Positions 24,291 through 36,300 of a stretch of 64,000 nt of DNA are shown here, one piece after another. Source of the stretch: Cercis canadensis (Eukaryota; Streptophyta; Magnoliopsida; Fabales; Fabaceae); contig QAOA01004753.1 in assembly GCA_003255065.1 (NCBI GenBank), positions 765,321 to 829,320 on the forward strand, given 5' to 3'. The notes beneath the pieces are model-generated. The model worked only from the letters and a program-made list of their open reading frames with translations. It was not told where the DNA came from and did not search any database. Each line of letters begins with the position of its first letter. The stretch's first letter is position 1. The position numbers were made by a program, and so were the translations under genes.

Positions 24291-25314
24291 TCCACCATAT
24301 TCCTTTTTTATTGGCAAGAAAAGAAGTACATATTCCTTTTACTCAAATATCCGTTAAAGAACCTGCAATGCCTTTCAAAAGATAAGTTAATATATATTGA
24401 TTGTTGATCATACTCTATTAACAACACGAACCATTATCAAGGGAATCTAGGGGCCACTTGTTAGGACAAAATATTTTTATGCCCTGATCCTTACCTTCTT
24501 CCCCTCTCTGTGCAATATATATTATTGCATGAATAATTGGCTGACCATGAGCTGAGCAAAACTAGTTGCTCATGTATTTGGCTTTAAGCTGTGAAGAGTC
24601 TTTAAAATTTGGCACTAGCTAATAGTGGGGTTTATCTTTTTTTTTTTTTTTTTTTTATTTTTTATCATTAAATAGATAGAATTAGACATAATATCCATTT
24701 CTCATGGTGGCTATAAGTAATTAAATGCACTATAATTGGGGACTCCGGTTAATGACTTTCTTTTCTTTTTGTAGTGTAAATGCACTATACGAGCTGAGCT
24801 TAACTGCTAATTGATAATAATTCCAATAGATTCACATAGAAGGCAAACCATACCCCACTTAAATGGCTGGCATCTATAAAGACTATATGATGTGGTATGC
24901 CAATAAGATGGGTTACCGGTGTTTGAATTATAAGACACAAGACATTCTTGTTTTGAAAAAAATAATAGAAGCTAGATTTTAATGATCAAGGCATAATTAA
25001 AAGTTTAAAGTTATATGCCTGCTTGGTCCAATCACTTTGGGAGAATCAAGAGCACAATTATGAGTATCTTTATTCTTGAAATCTAGAAAAGGAAAGGCCA
25101 CAATCAGTTGCAATCTCCAATTCTTCAAAGTACATATTCCTATCACACTGCAATAGCAGAATGAGTACAAGTGTATTGCTCAGAATTTCCAAATAGTTTG
25201 TCACCTTACTATAAATGGGGGAATCTTAAAAGGGGGATAGCATAATCAATTTTTAATTAGTAAGTTAACCTTTACCTCTTTGACATGAAAGATGCATATT
25301 TTCGTGAGAAATTC
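24291..25314. other. Non-coding spacer upstream of MLP-1
   Basis: AT-rich sequence with a poly(T) tract near 24638-24656; no gene is recognised. Confidence 0.6.
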
Positions 25315-25322
25315 TATATAAA
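25315..25322 (+). promoter_or_regulatory. TATA box of MLP-1
   Basis: TATATAAAC-type element about 95 bp before the start codon at 25415, giving a plausible transcription start near 25345-25350. Confidence 0.6.
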
Positions 25323-25414
25323 CGGCAGTTAAGGAAGTGTAACTCAACGTGAGTTCCAATACCATTATAGTTGAATTGTAGGCACATCATACTTGAGTAT
25401 CCTAATCACAGAAA

Positions 25415-26264
25415 ATGGCTCAAATCCTAAAGCTCAAGGCTGAGGTGCAACTAAAAACACCTGCTGAGAAGTTCTATAACCTGCTCAAGAGCCAAAACGA
25501 CCATATTCCAAAGGTTTCCTCTGACAAAATTCATTCAGTTCAAGTGCTTGAAGGTGATTGGGAGACCGCAGGCTCTGTTAAGCTTTGGAAGGGTACCGTT
25601 GGTACGTTATTATACTTACATATACATGAAAGCAAATACCAATTAATTTGCTTTAATTTCAAATTCCTGTTAAACGCCATCTACTAAATCTAACATTTCT
25701 CTAATATTTTAGTGGAATCAGCTGAGTTAAAAATAAAAAGAACTACCTTACACACACGAGCGTGCACGCGCACACACACAGAGTTCTATATATAAGAACA
25801 ACTTCCTTCATCTTAATTAGGCCTAATTAGTTTAATGAGTAATTAAACACTTGTTATATTCTATTCAATATGTTCAAGAGATTTTCTTTCTAACCCGTTT
25901 AGCCATATTTATTAACTAAGATAGAAATATCGTTATGAGCAGATTTAAGATCATATTTGTTTTATTGGATCAAATAACTTCATTTTGACGTGATATTGCA
26001 GATGGGAATGTTGAGGTGTTTAAAGAAAGAGTTGAGGTTGATGAAGCAAACAAGACTATAAATTCTGTTGCAGTGGGAGGGAATGTCCTGGACTTGTACA
26101 GCAGCTACAAGTTAATCATAAAGGTGGCCTCAAAGAGTGAGGGTGCATTGTTGAAAATATCTATAGAATATGAGAAATTGAATGAGGATGCCCCGGCTCC
26201 TAACAAGTACCTGCAGTATGTTACTAACATTGTTAAAGACATTGATGCACACCTAGTCAATTAA
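25415..26264 (+). CDS. MLP-1, major latex protein-like (Bet v 1 family)
   Basis: Two exons, 25415-25601 and 26002-26264, joined by a phase-1 intron (donor G|GTACGT, acceptor TTGCAG|AT), give a 149-residue protein, the normal MLP length. MLPs are small cytosolic proteins with the Bet v 1 fold, a curved beta sheet around a hydrophobic cavity that binds lipids, steroids or other small ligands; the ligand here cannot be told. Visible features: N-terminal strand then APAEKFY-like TPAEKFYNLL (15-24), the family loop LEGDWETAGSVKLW (45-58), DG at the exon junction (63-64), and the C-terminal helix with NIVKDIDAHL. It is the most divergent intact member in the window and lies apart from the main cluster. 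The intron has a (CA)n-rich stretch. No break is seen. Confidence 0.9.
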
Positions 26265-27644
26265 GGAATAATCAGTGGTACAAATATGGACATCAATTAA
26301 GCTGATATGCAAAGTTACTATCTGAATTTTCTGTATTATTTATTGGAGATTTCTTAGATACTTTTGGTATTTATGTAGTATGTCATACTGTATGAGAATA
26401 ACCAATGTGTGAATGACATGTGTACAAATCAACTATTTTTAAGTTTATTTGAGAAAATAAGACAAATTATATTTATATCTAATAAAATATGAAAATTATG
26501 TATGCTTGCTACATCAGTATAATATGACATACTCATATAATATCATAAAATCTTCACTATTTATTACTTGAATAATTGGGGCTTTATTGTATTAAAATAT
26601 ATACTTGTTTCATGTTATATATACTAGTCTAAGTATGCATCCTCAATGTGTGAGTTTTAATAGTCAAATTCACTGGAATACTATTTAATTATAACCTTTT
26701 GCACATTTTTGTAATACGGAGAGTAAAATAAATATATTTTTATTATAATTTTTTTTCCATTATTGATCTTAATATATTTTCGAAAAGAAAGTTTTTTTTT
26801 GTTGGGATCTAGAGTCTACTAATTATATATGAAGCAATTGAAAATCAAGCAGCTTATCATGGCCATTGATATTTCTATATATAACAGAATTTTCTATGAA
26901 CGTGAATACAACCTGGCTAGACAGGAGAGATGACTCCCTCGAGAAATTAAAAAAAGGAAACTGAGAGAGATGAAGCAATGATTAAACATAACGACAAAGT
27001 ATCTATTTCCTTGCTATTTACTTGGTAGGTGATCAATTTGTCATTAGCATTTGCTTAAATGGTCAACTGAATAATTTTCCACGTACGTAGAAACTTCACA
27101 AGACAAACAACTCTTATAAGAATTGGAGTAAATTAATTAATGTGCAAGGCTGGGGGGAAAATTAATCCAGTTTGTATTATATGAAACATTAGTTAGTGTG
27201 GATACAAGGTTCTTAGTCTTGCCTACCTGTCACCTCAGCTTAACTATTCAATTGTTGTGAATGTCCAAAATGCCCTAATTGACTAATTGTTACTACAAGT
27301 CTAATAAGTCTGGTATGTGTCTTCTTAAGTTGAGAACACAATTTCACAGAGGCTCCCTTTCTCTTTAACATTGAGATTCATCATTGACTTAACCAATGAA
27401 GAGGCTACACTCGTGGTGGTTTTCTCTTCTTAAAGAATATGCCTACACCAAGAAGACTAGACACCTAGAAATTTATGATGATTTTTTTTTTTTTTTGTGG
27501 GGGCGGGGTCTTTTTAAGCTAAATAATCTGAGTTCTTTTTTTTTTTTTTTTTTTAAATAATATAGAAATTGGGATCTAATTTCAACTTTTGAATGGAGTC
27601 AGAATTACCAAACTTGTAGCGAGTCATTCATGCTCTAGGAGTCT
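26265..27644. other. Non-coding spacer downstream of MLP-1
   Basis: AT-rich 3' flank and spacer; poly(T) tracts near 27482-27496 and 27537-27554. No gene is recognised. Confidence 0.6.
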
Positions 27645-28073
27645 CATTATCAAAGTACACACAATTGTAATTTTGTATGAGGAGCAATTTTAAACTCTCA
27701 TTTTGTCAATAAGAAGCTTAGAATATAAGATTATCTTCTTGCGATAAGAGTTTTGTGATCAACTGATCTACCCAGTTGGCAAATAATCTGAGTTTCTCTT
27801 TTAGAGCTAGAAACACAATATTCAATTGTTTGGCGTTCGGCCATATCTTATGATGATGNCATTATCAAAGTACACACAATTGTAATTTTGTGTGAGGAGC
27901 ACTTTTAAACTCTCATTTTGTCAATAAGAAGCTTAGAATATAAGATTATCTTCTTGCGATAAGAGTTTTGTGATCAACTGATCTACCCAGTTGGCAAATA
28001 ATCTGAGTTTCTCTTTTAGAGCTAGAAACACAATATTCAATTGTTTGGCGTTCGGCCATATCTTATGATGATG
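27645..28073. repeat. 214-bp direct duplication around single N at 27859
   Basis: 27645-27858 and 27860-28073 are nearly identical and meet at one N. Both copies are 214 bp. This is the clearest small example of an unmerged overlap. Confidence 0.9.
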
Positions 28074-28768
28074 AATACTTTTCATTTTTTTTGGCCAAAA
28101 ATAAATTTCTTTGGAGGTTATCAGGTTTAAAATCAGAAATTGAGAAATTCCATAATTTTAAAGACTAAATACATGGCGATGATTTATATATAATTAGGAT
28201 ATTTATTTCATAAACCAAGTAGAATTTTGTCTATGACTGATTCAATCTCTCAAATTTTCATATATAACTATGGCGAAAAAGTTCCTTTCAAAGAATTTTT
28301 CATGATAACATGTACCACAAGTTTGGGAAGGGGTTACAATCATATACGAAAGAGATATGCCCAACTTGCCTGGAACTTAATTTGTCCGACCTGCCATTCA
28401 CTTGAGCTTGAAAAGCCAATGGAATATACATGATATTTATTGCTGGTGTTAATTTAGAAATTAAGAATTTTGATTAAATTATCAGCGTGTTTGATTTGGA
28501 TATTTTAATTATTTTGTTACTTAAGAATTATATTTATGTTTGGATAAGCTATCCCTATTCTACTCCTCTTCTTGTATATATGTTGTGAACCTTCTACTGA
28601 ATTTCTCCATTAAAAAAACTGTGAGTTTTCTATCTTTTCCACAGACGTTTTACAAGAGAACTCTAATATAAAATCAACTAGAATGTGTAATCCTTCTTTG
28701 GCTGTTAAAAATGTTTTAGCATATGAAAAACTTCTACATTCAATTCTAAGTACAACTATTAATTATTA
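28074..28768. other. Non-coding spacer
   Basis: No gene is recognised; AT-rich. Confidence 0.6.
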
Positions 28769-29025
28769 AGAGTAAAATATTTTTTTTATCCTTAAATTAT
28801 TTCTCAAATATCACTTTAGTCATTGATTTATTTTTTGTGTCACATTAATCATTGAATAATCATATTGCCCACCAAATTAGTTATCTGTAACACAAAAAAT
28901 GATTACTTAAATAATTGATTTGACATGTATAGTGATTATTTAAGGACTAAAATTATCTAAAAAATAAATCAATGACTAAAGTAACATTTGAAAAATAATT
29001 CAGGGGCAAAAAATATATTTAACTC
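28769..29025. mobile_element. hAT-like MITE, 257 bp
   Basis: Hairpin element with ends AGAGTAAAAT and ATTTAACTC and long imperfect terminal inverted repeats (CACTTTAGTCATTGATTTATT against AATAAATCAATGACTAAAGT). It is flanked by a perfect 8-bp target-site duplication AATTATTA (28761-28768 and 29026-29033), which points to the hAT superfamily. It is non-coding. A relative lies in the intron of MLP-2. Confidence 0.85.
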
Positions 29026-29033
29026 AATTATTA

Positions 29034-29973
29034 TGTATTAGAAAAAATAAACACTGATATAGACATTTTTGTTATAGCTTATTTTATATCCAAGGATGGA
29101 TTGAATCTAGACTGTAAATTAGGTCAAATTTAACTAGACAAATCATACGACAGCAACCTTATTGGTCCCCTCTGCCCACTTGTTAATGTCTTTGGTTCTA
29201 CTCGTAGTTTGAACAGGGTTGTGGGTTGATAGAGGCCAAAAATAAAAAGGGAAGATAAACAATGAAATAAGCAGAGAGTTTTATTGTGTCCGTGTGGAGA
29301 GAACAATTTTCCCAATGACAAATATAATATTCAGAAAAAGCATGAATTCAAACTAAGCCTAAGGGAATATTTATAATCAATATTCCACATTATTTGCAAC
29401 AGAAAGCTTAAACTAAGGAAACAATACTTGGAATGGGTCCAACACGTGCAGCTTCTTTTAAGGTGATATTCCCTCGACTAAGTCATTGAGTCTTCCCACT
29501 CTGCATAATTCTAATTAGTTGAAGGAAGTTGATTTGGTCAAAAGAGGCAGAGTCACCTGTCCTTCTTCTGGAGTACGTGTGTATTATGGGTGGTGGTAGC
29601 TTTGTATCATGGGTCCAATGAAAAATTGGTTTCCATTCTGTTTCTGATTCCACAAATGACTATCAAGTCAACTTTTGAACCTGGTTTCTTTGTTTACTTC
29701 CAAGAACGTTCTGAATGATGTAACCTGGTTTTGATCAATTTCTGAGGAAATAACGAACTCGTATTGACATGTTTTCTATAAAAGGAGTTTCTGATTCTTG
29801 TAAAGAGCAGAATTAATCTATCCACCACTACCAACATCATCAGGCAGCAGTGTTATTTTGCTCTGCAAATTCAATTGCACCTACAATACTGTGATTTCAA
29901 AGGTCGTTGAAACATAAATTTTCTACAATTTCCTGTAACGTAACCGTGACTACAACAACTGCAATTTAAATCC
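29034..29973. other. Spacer and upstream region of the ankyrin gene
   Basis: No gene is seen. The last 200 bp before 29974 (with TATAAAAGGAG at about 29777) probably hold the promoter and 5' UTR of the ankyrin-PGG gene. Confidence 0.55.
29776..29784 (+). promoter_or_regulatory. Candidate TATA box of the ankyrin-PGG gene
   Basis: CTATAAAAGG lies about 195 bp before the ATG at 29974, giving a 5' UTR of roughly 160 bp if used. Confidence 0.45.
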
Positions 29974-32900
29974 ATGTCTAGTAGCAATTCTAGATTACCA
30001 CGGCTGGGGATGGATCCTAACATATACACCGCTGCAGCGGAAGGTAAAATCGATGCCTTTAAGCAAAATGCGGAGTCAAAGCCTATCCAGCTGCTACTAA
30101 CCCCAAATAAGAACACAGTCCTTCATATACACTTCACGGCCGAAACTAGAAATCTATCTCAAATATTTGTGCAACATATTCTGGATATGTGCCCTGCTTT
30201 AGTTTTACAAGCCAATTGCAAAGCTGAAACCCCACTACATATAGCAGCAAGATACGGGCATTTCAATATGGTAAGGATGCTGATTCAATGTGCTAAATCT
30301 CTCAAGGAAGACGTTGAGAATGGAATTGGAGCAGAGAAAAAGCTGTTGAGGGCCACAAATTGTGAGAGCGACACTGCTTTGCATGAAGCAGTGCGTTATG
30401 ATCACGCCCAAGTTGTACATATTTTGACAAAAGAAGACTCTAATCACTTGTATTCTGCAAATAACGCTGGTGAGACTCCACTTTACATGGCTGCCGAGAG
30501 AGGACACCAGAAAGTGGTGTCGGAAATATTAACAAATTGCAAATCACCCTTTTACCATGGACCCAATGGTAGGACAGCATTGCATGCGGCGGTAATTATC
30601 AACAGCAAAGGTACTAACTTTTGTTTTTCATTATTAGTTTCCGTTAATGTTTGTTAGATATAAAACTGTTAGGGATCTTCACCCAAAAGTTTAAATTTTT
30701 GGTTTAACATGATTTTAGATATAGTCTTGACTTCTTTGACAATTAGTTAAGAGTTTGATTCTTGTAGCTTTGGCACAAAGTATGACTGTGCTTGTTCTTT
30801 ATCCATACTTAAAGCTAGAAGTGTACAAAACCGACTTAAACCGAATTGAACTGACCAAACTGAGTTCAAACTGATGAGAATCAGTTTAAATCGGTTCCAA
30901 TTTTACTAAAATTGATCGGTTTGGTTTTTGGTTTCAGAAAATTTTGAACTGAAGGAAACCAAACCAAATTGACTACATTATACATATATATTTTTTTTAA
31001 ATATATTTTATACTTTTTATGAGAATATTTAACATACTTGATTGTGGTAACTTGTTGGTCTCTTATTTATTTACTATACTTGAAGCCCAAATTCATACGT
31101 TGAAGCAAGTTAGATATATATAAAACAATTCTTGGTAATCAATAGGAATTTATACTCAAAATAAATGAGGTATTTGGTTATTGTCATAAAGAACTTATTT
31201 AAAATTTTTTTACATCAAATGGTTATTTGAAATTATTGGCTACTAATGTCATATATCTTCCTTTAGAAATGGGGAGACAACTGCTGGAGGCAGAGCATTT
31301 GAGTGCTTTGGTCAAAGAAGCTGACAAAGATGGCTGGGTTCCACTTCACCATGCAGCATATCTCGGGCATTATGAAATGACGGAGTTGTTGCTTAAACAT
31401 GATAGGAATGCTGCATATATCCAAGATAACGAAGGCAGGACTCCTCTTCACATTGCAGCACAACGAGATCATCTGAATGATATGGAACAAATTATGTTAT
31501 ACTGTCCAGATTGTTCCGAAATTGCAGATAACAAGGGCCAAAATGCCCTTCATGCAGCCATGAATGGCCATAACTTCATGGTGGGACCAGTGGGGCTAGC
31601 AATCCTCAACAATGCACGGCTCAGTAACCTTTACAATGAGAAAGATGTTCACGGGAACACACCCCTTCATCTACTTGCAAATGCTCCAAACTTCTTACTT
31701 TCTCTGTCTATCATATCTCACCCCAGAGTGGACAAAATGGCCTTCAACAAGGAAAACCTAACTGCCCTTGATGTTGCCAATGATAATAAAGATTCTTCTG
31801 CAGCAAAGGTATGGACTATAAACACTTAATTAGAATAAGTGGTTGGTGTTTTCAAAATTCTTAATGTTACAACTTACATGATTGATAATATTCTTCTCCA
31901 AGAATAATGCTATATATGAGAATTTTTTGTCTACTCTCTGAGTAGTGCACTATACACAAGGGGAGCCAATATAAATTAGGAGAAATTGCACTTTTTTGCT
32001 TAGCTAATATATAGTACATTTTAGATACAAAATCATTTCTAGAATTCTTCTAACGAATTAAACTTTTAGGATGAATTGACTATTGATATGGAATCAGTGT
32101 TTGGAAGAGGGAGTCACTCACTTGCACATGCTCCCATCTATATGCAAGTGACTACAACACTAAGAGAGGTTGAACCCGATCTCCAACTAACACAAGATTG
32201 AATATTTCTATTTATACTAATACATAAAGACTTCACTTACATTACATATCTGTGATGTTCATCTAACTCTTAATGGTCATTAACTAAACCGTCAGACAAA
32301 CATTTGAGTGCTTTGTATCCATTGCAGAAAGCAGTTATGTTACGGCGCTTGCAAAGATTTGGAGCAAGACCAGGTAGGCGAGGACCTGCCAAGGATGGGA
32401 GCAATCAAAAGATACTATTTTCTAAGGACGAAATTGGATCACATCTTATAGTGGCCACACTCATTGCAACTGTATCATTTGCAGCAGGATTTACCTTGCC
32501 AGGAGGTAATATTGAAGAAGGAAAACTTCAGGGTTCTGCTGCTCTAAAGGAAAAGGCTTCTTTCCAAGCATTTATGATAGCAGATACTATAGCCTTTTTT
32601 TTGTCTACTTCTGCTGCGTTCATACATCTTTTCTTGGCACTGAAGAAAGACAGCTCCGAGACAAATGTTTTGTTCTCGGAAGCAGCCTTCTCATTCATAT
32701 TCTTTGCCATGGCAGCAATGGTTATCGCATTCCTCACGGGCACATATGCAGTACTTGGATCTTCCCCAATTGGTATGTCAATTCTTGTCATTGGATTGTC
32801 ATTCTTCTTTGTCGTACGTAATGTGCTGATGATATTCTCAGGAAGGTACTTCTTCAGGACATTTACAATTAGTATGTTACATGTAATAATGTTTTCCAGC

Positions 32901-32981
32901 ATTGATTACACCCAAAAACTTATACGTCCCTCTGTCTTATCAGGACTTTTGTCAAGAATCATGTCCAAGAAAGAACCTTGA
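29974..32981 (+). CDS. Ankyrin repeat protein with PGG domain (ACD6/ITN1-like)
   Basis: Three exons, 29974-30610, 31267-31808 and 32328-32981, keep frame (phase 1, then phase 0) with GT..AG junctions and give a 610-residue protein. Residues about 40-380 hold some nine ankyrin repeats, visible as ETPLHIAARYGH, DTALHEAVRYDH, ETPLYMAAERGH, RTALHAAV, WVPLHHAAYLGH, RTPLHIAAQRDH, NALHAA and NTPLHLLA. Exon 3 encodes the PGG domain: GSHLIVATLIATVSFAAGFT then LPGG (about 450-453), followed by three more hydrophobic segments, so about four membrane spans. Plant proteins of this build sit in the plasma or ER membrane and act in defence and stress signalling (ACD6, ITN1 in Arabidopsis); the role here is inferred from family only. 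The start codon opens the conserved DPNIYTAAAEGK leader. No break is seen. Confidence 0.88.
30815..30980. repeat. Repeat-like segment in ankyrin intron 1
   Basis: A stretch rich in AACCGACTTAAACCGAATTGAAC and its complement (AAATCGGTTCC, GATCGGTTTGGTTTTTGGTTT) can fold on itself and resembles the common CGGTTTGGTT-type plant interspersed repeats. It is non-coding. Confidence 0.45.
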
Positions 32982-34034
32982 GACATACTTAGTAAAATGG
33001 CTGTAAATACTAGTATTCTTTCTAATACTATGATACTTGTTTGGAATAGGCAGGTTTTGTAGTTGCTTGAGTTAGAGTGAGATCGACAACCTGTAAAGAG
33101 AGAATGACGATCAAGAGACGCCAGAGCTAGAGCTCTAGTTCTACCTCGGACGCTCAAGTTAGCTTAGTCCGAAAAAAAAAAAAGTAAAAAGTGTCTAGAG
33201 TGTTGAGAGTTGATAAAGTGAATAATGTCAAGTGAGTTAGAAAGGGAGAATATATATCTTAAGTAAGGATATTTTAATCCTTTTATTGTAACAAGAATAG
33301 ATGGTTTACCAGGTATTATCAAATTTTATAAGATAAAGATGAATCATCAAAAAACAAAAGTATATGATCTCTTTCCTTCTCCCTCTATAATTTGAATGAA
33401 TTAACTGTCCCTCTTTTTCTTCATCTTGGAGCCATGTCATAATTTAGAAAGTCAAAGCACTAGAATCTTGAAATTTGAATATTTTAGCATTCACAAAAAG
33501 ATAAAAGTGATTCCACCACGTATTTGGCTTTCTATTTTTAGAGTTGTCTATGGTGGACCATTTAACGTAAGAATTTCTACTCTCTGTTAAATCATTTTTA
33601 AGAAATAAATTTTCGGAAGAATTGCACTAACCAAGCTGTCTGATCTATAACTCCAACTGCAGTTTTCACCCTAAACTAGAAACTTTACTTTAGCACATTC
33701 CACAACTTTTTTATTCAAAATTCAAATTCATTTTTCGTTTTCTGCTGATGGCATACACGTTTAGTTAGTTTCAGAGTTTCGTCCCAGAAAAATCCAATGT
33801 ATCTCTCTTGGTGTAAGGTATACCTAAACATCTCTCAATTGTATATGTGTGCTCGAATTTGAAGCACTCGGTTGATATGGGATGGCAGAAAATGTTCATA
33901 AAATATGTGCTCCTCACTACCACTGTAACAACTAGATTTGTTTTTATTTTTTATTTTATATATAGACATATATGTGTAAATATATATATTGTATTATATT
34001 ATAGCATTTAGGTATATATATATATATATATATN
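32982..34034. other. Non-coding spacer with (TA)n and N at 34034
   Basis: 3' flank of the ankyrin gene, then AT-rich spacer ending in a (TA)n tract and an N at 34034. No gene is recognised. Confidence 0.6.
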
Positions 34035-35644
34035 AATTAGATCAGAATATACTGGAAATTCTTCTAACTCTTCTCTCTCTCTCTCTCTCAACTCTCTCCT
34101 TGCTCTGAGTTCCTTTCTGTTCTTGATGATTCTGATATTTTACATGGTATCAGAGCAAATCGATCTTGATTTGCAAATATATTCGATCTGTTGACTCAAA
34201 TAGATTTGGTGAAAGACATTCCTTGATTGACTAAGAAGATGGAAACTGAAACTGCATCGACGAATAAAGAAGCATCGAGCAACGTCAATGGCAGTGATCC
34301 CATGGTATTAGCAAATTCTGATCATCCTGGAATGCAATTGGTGACATCTCATCTGACAGGTAACAATTACTTGTCATGGAGTAGGTCAATTAAAATAGCA
34401 TTAGGAGCAAAGATGAAGCTCGGATTCATCGATGGAAGGTATGGTGTACCTGAAGAAGGATCAACTGAGTTTGATCATTGGATTCGTGTGGATTGCATGA
34501 TTCGGTCATGGATCCTCAACTCCATTTCTAAAGAAATAGTGGAAGCTTTTCTCTATGCATCCACTGCAAGAGAACTGTGGGTGGAATTGGAAGAAAGGTT
34601 CGATGAATCAAATGGACCACATATTTACCAAATTCAACGAGAAATAAGCACAATTTCTCAAGGAAACCAATCAGTGGTCAAATATTTCACAGCACTGAAA
34701 AAGCTATGGGATGAGTTGGATTGTGTCCAACCAATTCCAAAATGTACATGCAAGAACTGCACCTGTGATGTTACAAAGAAAGTCGCTGATCTTGCACACT
34801 CCAGCAAGCTACTACAGTTCTTAATGGGGCTTAGTGAGGACTTTGACCATATCAGGAATCAAATTCTAGTAATGGACCCCTTACCCTCAGTGAATAAGGC
34901 ATACTCAATGACTTTACGCATTGAAAAGCAACGTGAGGTCCATACTAGCCTGGCAGGGAAGGTTGAGAATTCAGCTATGCTAGCAAGAACCCCAATAGGA
35001 AGAGGTGCTGGAAATGGTTTTGGCAGAGGACATCTTAAGAAGCCAAATTACAATGAAAAGAAAAATGAAAAATACGAAAAAATTGTCATGTACTCATTAT
35101 AATACTGGAGGTCACACTAGAGATACTTGCTTCAAGTTACATGGGTATCCAGATTGGTATAAGGAGCTTAAGGGGCAACGCAATCAGGCAGTGGGAGGTA
35201 GGCATATGGCTAATCTAGCTGATAATCCCTTAGATGCCAACATGATCAATGCTGGAGAGAAAACCTTTAATCCAAGAACATCTTTGGCAGAACTAATTCA
35301 ACAGGAACTCTCAAAAATGATGAAAGGACATGGTAATTACGAAGGGAATCTTGTCAATTTTGCTCATATTGAGGATTTTGCAGGTAACATTTTCAACTCT
35401 ACTCTTCATTCTACTTTACATATAGTAGATAATATGGATATTGGAACCTAGATAGTGGACACAAGGGCATCAAACCACATGTGCATTAACTCAGATCTTT
35501 TACATAACTCAAAACCAGTAACACAAATCACTCCTGTCTATTTACCTGATGGTTCTGTTAAGCTAGTCCAACAAATTGGTGATGTTCACCTTACCCCTAC
35601 TCTTATTTTGACTGATGCTCTCTATATTCCTAGTTTCAAGTTTA
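34035..35644 (+). mobile_element. Ty1/copia fossil, second copy, bounded by N
   Basis: It begins inside the LTR (matching from about 17538) and runs through the primer site (about 34145), gag and protease (matching to about 19145), where it meets an N at 35645. It is near-identical to the copy at 17348-20262. Neither flank shows a natural element boundary; both ends are gaps. It has a small number of breaks. It may be a genuine second insertion or an assembly placement of repeat reads. Confidence 0.85.
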
Positions 35645-35689
35645 NCATCAGAAGTTATTCTTAAAAGGGCAGGTGCGACAACCACCGGC

Positions 35690-36300
35690 CCCCGAACAGC
35701 TCTGATTGATTCCCAGCTTTTCTAAGACATAATTTTCAACGTAGCATTGCTCATTGGTTAAATGCAAGAACAACCATGACGTAGCCAAGTCTAGTTTGTT
35801 ATATACCGCTTTCATTGTTGATCCTGATATTTAGAATTTTCTCATTTAAATACATTTTAAAAATTCAAATTAACCCTATGCACGTGAAGCTCACCCCAAA
35901 AAAGTGATTTTACAAAAAAATAAACAATAAAAAATCATTTGACTCTGTATCTTCATCTCTCTGCCAACCCTTTTGAATGAGTCATATCAACAGATAGAAC
36001 AAGGATGCCCAACACCTCAAAATCACGTACCTTTTATTGGATAATATATGAGATAGTAGCATTGGGCCACTGAAAGCAGTTGTTAACGAATTGTCAGTTT
36101 CTGTTACAACCATTTAATAAATACAACAAAATTAATCAAGAATTAATAATGAAAATGGAAGATACTAGCTAACCCCAAGTTTTGCCTCTGTTCCTCTTTA
36201 TATATGCGTAGATGTGTGCAATAAGGAAGTGTGTAAAAAATATTCTCATATTTGAAAATTGTGCTATTTTTGGAAAGAAAGAATTGTGAGAGAGTAGGTA
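35690..36300 (+). promoter_or_regulatory. Severed promoter of an MLP pseudogene
   Basis: This segment is clearly related to the upstream region of MLP-2 (about 39180-39768): shared strings include AGCT(C/T)TGATTGATT, CAACCCTTTTGAA, GTTACAACCATT and ATTCTCATATTTGAAAA, in the same order. A TATA element (TTTATATATG) lies at about 36198. Instead of an ATG it runs into an LTR at 36301; the matching coding remnants resume after the LTR at about 38725. Confidence 0.75.

Noticed and set aside
29871-30116. Antisense open frame at the start of the ankyrin gene
   Set aside because: Overlaps exon 1 of the supported sense gene and has no domain.
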